Shown piece after piece: positions 1 to 6,814 of a stretch of DNA of 20,117 nt. The stretch is taken from the IMG/VR virus record IMGVR_UViG_3300032235_000462, positions 1 to 20,117 of that record, one strand, 5' to 3'. Numbering within the stretch: position 1 is the first letter of the stretch; every line of letters begins with the position of its first letter. Position numbers and translations under genes: made by a program. The notes below the pieces were generated by a model that saw nothing but the letters and a program-made list of their open reading frames with translations, did no database searches and was not told the DNA's origin. The DNA is from a virus.

Positions 1-63
1 AATAGATATCTAACTGACCCCATGAGAAAAGTAGTTGGCAACCAGCGCCGCTCAATCAGGTAG
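1..63 (+). CDS. C-terminal end of an upstream phage protein (partial)
   Basis: Frame 1 is open from the first base to a TAG at 61-63, encoding 20 residues that end in the basic stretch GNQRRSIR. The other two forward frames hit stops within the first dozen bases. The fragment sits just before the tail-assembly chaperone. In siphoviruses that place usually belongs to the major tail protein or a small tail gene, so it could be the end of one of those. The piece is too short to identify, and this is a positional inference only. Confidence 0.45.
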   Translation, partial: NRYLTDPMRKVVGNQRRSIR

Positions 64-89
64 CTGGCTTTACGGTAAAATTAATAAGT

Positions 90-104
90 GCCGAGGAACT
101 CGGC
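90..104 (+). other. Short perfect hairpin before the chaperone gene
   Basis: GCCGAG and CTCGGC form a 6 bp GC-rich stem around a GAA loop, in an AT-rich gap between two genes. No T-run follows, so it is a poor intrinsic terminator. It could stabilise an mRNA end or mark a processing point. It lies about 20 bases upstream of the chaperone ribosome binding site. Confidence 0.4.
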
Positions 105-125
105 CGCTAGTGATATTAGAGAAAT

Positions 126-132
126 AGGAAAG
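126..132 (+). promoter_or_regulatory. Ribosome binding site that sets the chaperone start
   Basis: AGGAAAG lies 6 bases before the ATG at 139. An in-frame GTG at 88 would add 17 residues, but it has no comparable purine-rich sequence and overlaps the hairpin at 90-104. The ATG at 139 is therefore the better start. Confidence 0.7.
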
Positions 133-138
133 ACTAAC

Positions 139-471
139 ATGACAAAATTTAGAGATTTTGGATCGCCAGTACTGGAGAACGCTGAGCCAATTTCATTCAA
201 GCTTTTTGATGAAGAGTTTATTTGTGTGCCTGCAATGCCTGGAAAGGTTATGTTGGACATGGTTGCCAAGTCAAACTCTTCCGAAGCTGCTGAGCAAGCT
301 GCAATTATTAACGATTTCTTCTCTACTGTGCTTACAGCAGAGAGCTTAGTGAGATTCAACGTACTACTAGTTGACAAGGAGCGAGTAGTTACTACTGAAA
401 CTCTGGGAGAGATTACCGGGTGGCTTGTAGAGCAGTACGCAGAACGCCCAAATCAGCAGCCAGAGGTCTAA
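139..471 (+). CDS. Tail assembly chaperone, short (gpG-like) product
   Basis: This encodes a 110-residue acidic, mostly helical protein. Its position directly before an overlapping second frame and a tape measure gene is the classic place for the lambda G/T-type tail assembly chaperone. Those proteins bind the tape measure protein and recruit major tail protein during tail-tube assembly, and are absent from the virion. The start at ATG 139 is supported by AGGAAAG six bases upstream. The reading frame ends at the TAA 469-471, 16 bases past the slippery heptamer at 447-453, where some ribosomes should move into the -1 frame. Identification rests mainly on gene order, length and the two-frame layout rather than on a sequence motif. 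Confidence 0.8.
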   Translation: MTKFRDFGSPVLENAEPISFKLFDEEFICVPAMPGKVMLDMVAKSNSSEAAEQAAIINDFFSTVLTAESLVRFNVLLVDKERVVTTETLGEITGWLVEQYAERPNQQPEV

Positions 472-827
472 CAGAATGGGCCATTGATCTCTGGCCATAT
501 GTAAACGGAAAAGCGCTAACCTTAGGCCTAAGGTTGGCAGACATGGAGTTGCGGGACATGCTAGACGTCGTGCATTACTTCTTCGAAGAGGATTCTAGAT
601 ATAAATCCGCTGAAGAAGCAGAGACGGTTAGCGCTGTGCGCTCTTCACTCTATGGAAACATGTACGGGACATACTACAAATATGCCGTTAAGTCTAAGAA
701 CACTAGATCAACTCCTAGTGACACTTATAGTGACCCAAACGAGCTTAAGCCGTATATCCCGCCGACTCAATTTGACGCAAACTCTGCCAATCCTTTTGGC
801 TCTGTATTAGATGCACCGATTGGATAG
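139..827 (+). CDS. Tail assembly chaperone, long frameshifted (gpGT-like) product
   Basis: The predicted product joins 139-453 to 453-827 by a -1 frameshift, giving 229 residues (105 from the first frame, 124 from the second). At the junction the short protein reads ERPNQQPEV and stops, while the shifted protein reads ERPN-SAARGLTEWAIDLWP. The -1 frame is open from about 420 to the TAG at 825-827. It has no well-placed ribosome binding site of its own, as expected for a T-type extension made only as a fusion. The shifted part carries the helical W/Y-rich and acidic segment (about residues 112-170) typical of the tape-measure-binding extension. It ends 3 bases before the tape measure ATG. The frameshift is inferred from sequence, not demonstrated. 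Confidence 0.75.
447..453 (+). promoter_or_regulatory. -1 ribosomal frameshift slippery heptamer CCCAAAT
   Basis: The heptamer is phased C CCA AAT, matching the X XXY YYZ rule in the frame of the short chaperone. Re-pairing one base back gives CCC and AAA, preserving most anticodon contacts, and leads directly into the open -1 frame. A possible stimulatory stem lies 22 bases downstream: ATGG plus CCA pairing with TGG plus CCAT at 476-498, with a one-base bulge. That is further away than usual, so the heptamer is the firmer part of the call. Confidence 0.75.
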
Positions 828-830
828 TAA

Positions 831-3701
831 ATGGCTGTAATCGGACATGCAGAGATAGTTGTTAGGGCAATAACTAACAACTTTGAAAAAGAACTAAAAG
901 GCACACTAAGTAACATCTCTAAAAGCATCTCTATAGGTGCTGGTAGAAAAATTGGTGACGGTTTTGCAGACGGCTTCAATAGGAGCCAAGCTAAGACTAC
1001 ATTTGGTCAACTAGCCGATGGTCTAAATAGCTTGGTCCCTGAAGCCGAGTCTGCTAGAGAGAAATTCCAATCTCTGATGAGAACTGGATATGTTCTCCAG
1101 GGAGTTATGGGATCCCTAGTTGGAGCTATATCCTCCGTAGTAGTTTCCATTGGCCCTCTAATTGGATCTCTACTCAAGGCAGCACCAGCTGCTGCCGGAC
1201 TGGCCGGCGCTTTTGTGACTCTAAAAGTTGCAATGGCTGTGGCTAAAACGTCTTTCGGTGGAATATTTGAAGCAGTCAAAAAGTCTACGAAACAAAATAG
1301 CGGCTATAAAAAATCTCTAAAAGAAATTAGAGAAGAATGGCAACAGCTACTCTTTGACGCAGAAGCTGCAGCATATGGCGAAGAAGAAGCTGCTTTAAAT
1401 CTAGAAAAGGCTCTAGAAAACTTACGCAGAACCGCGGACTTGCCACCAAACTCTGCTGCTAGACGAGAAGCCGAGTTAGATTATAAGAAAGCTGATCTAG
1501 CTTACAGACGGGCGAAAGACAAAACTAAAGATCTAAACGAAGTAGTCAAGGATGGCTACAGCGCGTTTAAAGAGGCCCAGAAAGATAAGAGTGCTGGCTC
1601 TGATCCATTTGATGGGCTGAATAAAGCTCAAAAAGAATTTGCTCAGCGTCTAATCAAGTTAACTCCAAAACTTGACGCTATGAAGCTTAAGATGTCTGAG
1701 GCATTCCTCACTCCTCTATATACCTCTGTAGATGTATTTGAGAAAAACCTATTCCCGATTCTCGATCAGAGGCTTCCCCAGATTGCCGGGCAGGTTGGGC
1801 AGGCAATCAACCAGGTTTTCTCTAACATAGACTTTAGCGGAGTAGATAGAATTCTGGCCGAGATGGCCGAACCGTTTGAAGAGGGCGGACGCAGTAACCT
1901 TCAACTATTTGGTGACCTGCTTCAAAATGTTCTAGACATCTTTATCCTGATCCTCGATGCTACCGGGCCTCTTGTTAACGATATTTTGACTGGATTAGTC
2001 GAGCTAACTGGCGACTGGGCCGACAGCATGAAAGCAATGGACTTAGAGAAGTTCTTCACTGATGCCGGAGCGGAAGCTGGTAACTGGTTCGAGATTATTA
2101 AGAATGTTTTCGGTGGCTTTGGCAATCTAATTAAGCTAACTACTGGTCCTGGTAGCGCAGGCGAGTACATGTTGACCTGGTTCAAAGAAGCATCTGAAGG
2201 ATTCAAAAACATGTTCTCCGAGGATCCGGAGGCTGGCAAAAAGTTCTTCAAAGATGCCATGGTCAATGCAAGAGCTGTTTTGTCATCTATTGGTGCTTTA
2301 GTTAAAGAAGTTCTAGGGGTTGCGGACAACCCAAATATTGCAAATACATTTAACAAACTAGCCGAAGGTGCTCCATACATCGGTAAAATGTTGGACGCAT
2401 TTATTGATGCTGGGCCATCTTTCGCTGATCTAGTTGTTAACGTTGTAAGAATCCTTGCTGCTTTGACAGATTCTGATCAGCTCTCTGGCTTCTTTGACAC
2501 GCTTAGCATAGCCGCTGGCAAGCTAGCAGACTTCTTAGAGCTGCCTGGCACGCAGGACTTCATGAGTAAGCTTGCCCCAATAATTGGAATTCTGTCCGGT
2601 CTGGGTGTAATTATTGATGTAGTGTCATTTGGATTCCAAGTCTTCATCGGGTACCTAGCATTCGCATTCCTAAAAGCCAATGATATGTTGGGACCATTTA
2701 CTAAGTTATTTGGTAACAAGCCTGGTGGTGGTATTTTTGGAAACCTGGCAAAAACGCTAAAAGCTGGCGGTATAGTCGGAATTATTATCCTCATAATCAC
2801 CAAGATCATCGAGTTCTACAACAAGTTTGAAGACTTTAAGACTATGGTAGACAACGTTATGGCAAACGTTGGTGATGCTTTCGGAGAGTTCTTTAACCAG
2901 GTAGGTATTCTATTTGACAACCTATTTGGTGATCAGGGTCTTGGTGGCATTATGACTGCACTAGATCCAGTTATTAAATTCTTACTAGAGTTCTTTATCC
3001 CTATCGCTGGGTACATAGTAGAACGATTTGTTAATGCGTTCACATTTATTGTGAGCGTAATTAATACGTTTGTGTCGCCAATTATGGCAATTATTAAGGG
3101 CCTTGTAGAGGGTATAGTTCTGCTATTTACCGACTTCCCTAAGGGTCTAGGAAAAATCCTTACTTCTGTTGTTCTTATCTTTGTCGGCATCGGCGAGATT
3201 ATTGCAAATATCTTTGTTGACCTAGTCAACTGGGTGCTAGGCGGAATTGAAAACCTAGTTAGAGCGGTAGGAAATACTCCACTTGGGAGCCTGATCAAGG
3301 ATATTACCGGTATTAATCTGTCTGGCGTTAAGTTGGTTCGTTTGGAGAAGGTGTCCTGGGTTAAGGATGCAATGGCCAATGTTGACAAAAAACTTGGAAT
3401 TGATAAGGGTAAGGCTACTCAGACGAAGGCCAATGGGACCCCTAAGCTTGCTCTAGGTGGAACAGTGTACCCTTCTTCTGGCGGAACTATGGTCACAGTG
3501 GCCGAGGCCGGTCGCCCAGAAAGAATCGAGCCACTAAACCCTAACGGTCTATCAGACCGCGACATTGCTCTAATCAACCAGATGGGCGGTGGTAGCGGTA
3601 TCAACATAACAGTTAACCCAGCGCCGGGCATGGACGAGAAAGAGCTTGCAGCCGCGGTGTCTCGCCAGTTGGCATTCGAGATGCGTAAAGGAACTATCTA
3701 A
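831..3701 (+). CDS. Tape measure protein
   Basis: This 956-residue protein should set tail length and occupy the tail tube before DNA ejection. It is the longest gene of the tail module and follows the chaperone pair directly. A strongly hydrophobic stretch (about residues 87-138) is followed by a charged helical, coiled-coil-like region (about 158-250). Several membrane-like segments come later (about 581-612, 646-662, 715-768 and 775-808). The C-terminus (about 873-902) has the LALGGTVYPS...AEAGRPERIEPL pattern common at the end of actinophage tape measures. I see no lysozyme, peptidase or NlpC/P60 domain. At about 1.5 angstrom per residue it would imply a tail near 140 nm, which is a rough inference. 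Its stop shares one base with the next ATG (TAATG). Confidence 0.93.
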   Translation: MAVIGHAEIVVRAITNNFEKELKGTLSNISKSISIGAGRKIGDGFADGFNRSQAKTTFGQLADGLNSLVPEAESAREKFQSLMRTGYVLQGVMGSLVGAISSVVVSIGPLIGSLLKAAPAAAGLAGAFVTLKVAMAVAKTSFGGIFEAVKKSTKQNSGYKKSLKEIREEWQQLLFDAEAAAYGEEEAALNLEKALENLRRTADLPPNSAARREAELDYKKADLAYRRAKDKTKDLNEVVKDGYSAFKEAQKDKSAGSDPFDGLNKAQKEFAQRLIKLTPKLDAMKLKMSEAFLTPLYTSVDVFEKNLFPILDQRLPQIAGQVGQAINQVFSNIDFSGVDRILAEMAEPFEEGGRSNLQLFGDLLQNVLDIFILILDATGPLVNDILTGLVELTGDWADSMKAMDLEKFFTDAGAEAGNWFEIIKNVFGGFGNLIKLTTGPGSAGEYMLTWFKEASEGFKNMFSEDPEAGKKFFKDAMVNARAVLSSIGALVKEVLGVADNPNIANTFNKLAEGAPYIGKMLDAFIDAGPSFADLVVNVVRILAALTDSDQLSGFFDTLSIAAGKLADFLELPGTQDFMSKLAPIIGILSGLGVIIDVVSFGFQVFIGYLAFAFLKANDMLGPFTKLFGNKPGGGIFGNLAKTLKAGGIVGIIILIITKIIEFYNKFEDFKTMVDNVMANVGDAFGEFFNQVGILFDNLFGDQGLGGIMTALDPVIKFLLEFFIPIAGYIVERFVNAFTFIVSVINTFVSPIMAIIKGLVEGIVLLFTDFPKGLGKILTSVVLIFVGIGEIIANIFVDLVNWVLGGIENLVRAVGNTPLGSLIKDITGINLSGVKLVRLEKVSWVKDAMANVDKKLGIDKGKATQTKANGTPKLALGGTVYPSSGGTMVTVAEAGRPERIEPLNPNGLSDRDIALINQMGGGSGINITVNPAPGMDEKELAAAVSRQLAFEMRKGTI

Positions 3702-4666
3702 TGACTGAATACTACGACTACTCGATAGATCCTGTAGCTCAGGGTGAAGAAAATAAATTAGTTAATACAGCCCTAACTAAGCAACCAGAACCCTACCTGT
3801 CAGGCCTAAAGCTTAGAGAAGATATTGTTTTTAATGATTTAGTTTTAAACAAAATTGACAGCAACGGCGTCGTTTGGATTGTGACTGAAATAGAGGGATG
3901 GTGGACTCTACCGGAGCCAGAGCTTCCTGATCTGCCTAGAGGATGGGGTGACGGCTCGTACGATGCTAAGGGCCGCTGGGCAAACAGAATTATTACATTG
4001 AATGGGTCCTTCTTGCCGCAGAGACCGGAAGACGCCGCGGCAGCTAGAAACTCCTTGATTCAAGCTGCAAACTTGGTCAAAACTGGTGGCTGGCTAGTTG
4101 TTTACGAGGACGGTACAAGTACTAACGGTAAGGCCGCATATGTGCGACTTAGCGGAGCGCCTCAAATTACTAGCGTAAATGCTAGAGGTAGACATGACTT
4201 TTCTATCGGCCTTAAGGCTGTGGATCCTATAAAGTACGAATATGTTGACGGTAATCCGGACGGCTATAATTCAAACACTATAACTCTAGGGGCACAGACT
4301 ACAGTAGTAAATACAGGAAACGTACCTGTTCCGGTTGTCTTCTCACTTACTGGTGGCGTTAACGCTTCAGACGCTAACTACTGGTCTATCGTAAATAACA
4401 CCACTGCTGAGAGCATAAACCTGATATCCACGGTATCTTCCTCGGATGTCTTGGAGATTGACACCTATAATCGTGAGGTAATTAAAGTTACCCCCGTTAG
4501 CGGGTCTGACGACATCGTCCTAAATGCTCGTAGCAAGGCTTCTGTTCTTGTCGACTGGATATATCTACAACCAGGCAATAACGTAATCAAATATGAAACT
4601 GACAACAATACAGTGAGCAGCAGCTATAGCTGCGAGATTTTATGGAGATCTGGCTGGATCGGATAG
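3701..4666 (+). CDS. Distal tail protein (Dit-like minor tail protein)
   Basis: This 321-residue protein probably forms the ring joining the tail tube to the baseplate. It follows the tape measure with a one-base overlap, the standard place for Dit. Recognisable Dit-type sequence occurs at about residues 64-105: EGWWTLPEPELPDLPRGWGD, then GSYDAKGRWANRIITLNGSF. That is the short loop and strand pattern seen in actinophage minor tail proteins of this position. The C-terminal half is beta-rich and ends in YSCEILWRSGWIG, with VPVPVVFSLTGG near residue 208 suggesting a second galectin-like or jelly-roll domain. The assignment rests on gene order and this local pattern. Confidence 0.82.
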   Translation: MTEYYDYSIDPVAQGEENKLVNTALTKQPEPYLSGLKLREDIVFNDLVLNKIDSNGVVWIVTEIEGWWTLPEPELPDLPRGWGDGSYDAKGRWANRIITLNGSFLPQRPEDAAAARNSLIQAANLVKTGGWLVVYEDGTSTNGKAAYVRLSGAPQITSVNARGRHDFSIGLKAVDPIKYEYVDGNPDGYNSNTITLGAQTTVVNTGNVPVPVVFSLTGGVNASDANYWSIVNNTTAESINLISTVSSSDVLEIDTYNREVIKVTPVSGSDDIVLNARSKASVLVDWIYLQPGNNVIKYETDNNTVSSSYSCEILWRSGWIG

Positions 4667-4702
4667 CTGCTAAACTAATAGAAAGACAACCAAGGACATA
4701 AG

Positions 4703-6814
4703 ATGCCAGTATCAACCTCGCCAGGCAACCAAGCGGTAGACTATCGCTATTTTGTTTGCGACCTAATGAGCAATCAGCTACTAGCTGAAGTTCCATTTAA
4801 GGGCGTCTCATACTCTAGATCGCTAACTGAGGCCGGTAAGTTTACCGGCGACATTGCTGTAACCGAAGACACCTACAACTTAAGTCTCTACGAGAACACG
4901 TTGCCAGCAAAGACTGCTCTATATGTTGTAAGAAATGGCGTATGTGTTTGGGGAGGCATTATTTGGGGTAGAACTTATAGCCTTGTCGATAAAGTTTTAT
5001 CGATCACAGCTGCAGAATTTACTAGCTATCTGTCTCACAGAATTGTGTGGAAAACCTGGAATAGTGCATACGAAGCCACTGCGGTTGTGTCTGGCAATAC
5101 ACTGACAGTAACCCTGATTGGCGGTCAATATAATTTCACGGTGGGCGAGGGGGTCTACCTTGATTGGATCAAAGATTATGCAAAATACAGTGGGTATTTC
5201 GAGGTACTAACTGTAGGCACTACTGATGACAATAGATCTGTAATAACCGTGCCTGCAACTTATGTCAACGAGCAGGGGGATACAAAGACTATTCCAGAAA
5301 TCTCTATAGGAACAGATAATCCGATAACCGTAGAGACTCGTCAGGATACCTACCAATTTGCTCAGGACTTGCTGCGGGAGCTTAATACTGACTTATTTGA
5401 TTTTGACTTTGCTAATGATGCCATTAGACCTGGAATTGACTTGTTCAATGAGATTGCAAGCGTGAGCCGCTCCAATAACGTTGCTACAGTTGTCACTACT
5501 AAAAAACATGAAATGGTTCCTGGTCAGAAGGTCAGCATTGCGGACGTAGAAGTAGACGCTAACTTTGATAATAAAGAAGCTGTTGTTTTAAGTATCCTAA
5601 GTGATTACTCCTTCTCTTATGCAAATACTGGTAACAATGTCTCGACTACTAATCTAGTTAATTATGAAAGAACTGTAAGTAGCTTTAAGAGATACGGCAA
5701 TATCGCAACCTTCGAGACAACTACAGAGCACCCATATGTAGATGGTGACATTGTCTACATCAGCAACGTGAGCGAGACTTTTGACGGCTACTACACAATA
5801 TATGTAGATCCAGACACTCCATCATCGGATACTGTCTTTAAGGTAGTAATGTACGGCGCAAATGTTGCAAAGAGCTACACTGAAACAGCCTCCACTACAT
5901 TCCCGCCTAAGGTTAAACGCAGAGGTTCCGCTACCTATGGCACATTTGGAGAGCACTCTACTTTAGGAGATATCGGGCTGGACCTAAGCTTTAATGACGA
6001 CTTTAGCTCCCACAGGGAGGCTAACCCAGTAATTAGAGGCTACGAACTAAAAACTGTTGCAGATATTTTTGAAGACTACTCGACTAAACCTAACGGCTTT
6101 GAGTATCGAGTGGACTGCGCATATGATGAAGCCACTAATTCATTTAAGAAATACTTTAAATTCTTGCCTATAGTCCCTGCAACACTGAGCGCGTGGCTAG
6201 ATGAGCAAGAGGCTGGCTTCTCCGGGTCAATCCCAGCCAGTGCATACGGCGCAACAAACATTATTTTTGAGTACCCTGGAAATATTTTACAGGCGGAGTT
6301 TGAGGAAAATGCCGATGATGCCGCCACTAGATTCTTCATCCAGGGTAAGGACGATAGGTTGTCTTCTGATGCTAGCCAGCCTTACGCTGCAGCGTCTAAC
6401 CACAAGCTGCTGCGGGAGGGATGGCCGCTTTTGGATGCTTCAGATAATCTAGATTCCCCTGACGAAACAGTTCTATGGAAGCAAGCGTCTAGATTGCTCT
6501 CCGAATCTGTACCACCAATCAGCACTTTTACAATTTCTGTTAATGGATCTGCGCACCCTCGCCTCGGGACCTACAATCCAGGAGACTGGTGCTCTGTTAA
6601 ATTAAATGATGACTTTGCATCACTACGCGCAGATAGCTACTTAGAGCAGGACTACGGAACCGATAACGGCGTGCTGGTCAGAAAAATAGTGTCTTATGAC
6701 GTGTCTGTTCCAGATGGTCAGGGTTACCCAGAAGAGGTGTCTCTGGAGCTCATAACAGAGCCATCGGTCCCGATCTCTGGAATTATGATTATTGATGGAA
6801 AGGCTATTATCTAA
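4703..6814 (+). CDS. Baseplate hub / Tal-like minor tail protein with inserted beta modules
   Basis: This 703-residue protein follows Dit, where the tail-associated hub protein is expected. Residues 1-125 resemble the N-terminal hub fold of siphovirus Gp37-like/Tal proteins (LTEAGKFTGDI, then TLPAKTALYVVRNGVCVWGGII and a segment ending TSYLSHR). Residues about 400-700 hold the rest of the hub, including a SVPPISTFTISV and GDWCSVKL region. Between them lie three related beta modules at about 127-185, 249-318 and 321-390. Their shared pattern is (N/G)-x-(V/I)-AT/TVT ... H/F ... V-x-G-x-x-V-x-(I/L) ... F/Y-x-V. Similar modules occur in the next gene. The ATG at 4703 has AAGGAC upstream. No lytic domain is seen. 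Confidence 0.78.
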   Translation: MPVSTSPGNQAVDYRYFVCDLMSNQLLAEVPFKGVSYSRSLTEAGKFTGDIAVTEDTYNLSLYENTLPAKTALYVVRNGVCVWGGIIWGRTYSLVDKVLSITAAEFTSYLSHRIVWKTWNSAYEATAVVSGNTLTVTLIGGQYNFTVGEGVYLDWIKDYAKYSGYFEVLTVGTTDDNRSVITVPATYVNEQGDTKTIPEISIGTDNPITVETRQDTYQFAQDLLRELNTDLFDFDFANDAIRPGIDLFNEIASVSRSNNVATVVTTKKHEMVPGQKVSIADVEVDANFDNKEAVVLSILSDYSFSYANTGNNVSTTNLVNYERTVSSFKRYGNIATFETTTEHPYVDGDIVYISNVSETFDGYYTIYVDPDTPSSDTVFKVVMYGANVAKSYTETASTTFPPKVKRRGSATYGTFGEHSTLGDIGLDLSFNDDFSSHREANPVIRGYELKTVADIFEDYSTKPNGFEYRVDCAYDEATNSFKKYFKFLPIVPATLSAWLDEQEAGFSGSIPASAYGATNIIFEYPGNILQAEFEENADDAATRFFIQGKDDRLSSDASQPYAAASNHKLLREGWPLLDASDNLDSPDETVLWKQASRLLSESVPPISTFTISVNGSAHPRLGTYNPGDWCSVKLNDDFASLRADSYLEQDYGTDNGVLVRKIVSYDVSVPDGQGYPEEVSLELITEPSVPISGIMIIDGKAII

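Noticed and set aside
88-138. GTG at 88 as chaperone start
   Set aside because: It has no ribosome binding site and overlaps the hairpin at 90-104. ATG 139 has AGGAAAG at ideal spacing.
1922-3388. Several long antisense reading frames opposite the tape measure
   Set aside because: They follow from the codon bias of the hydrophobic tape measure, have no ribosome binding sites and show no recognisable protein features.
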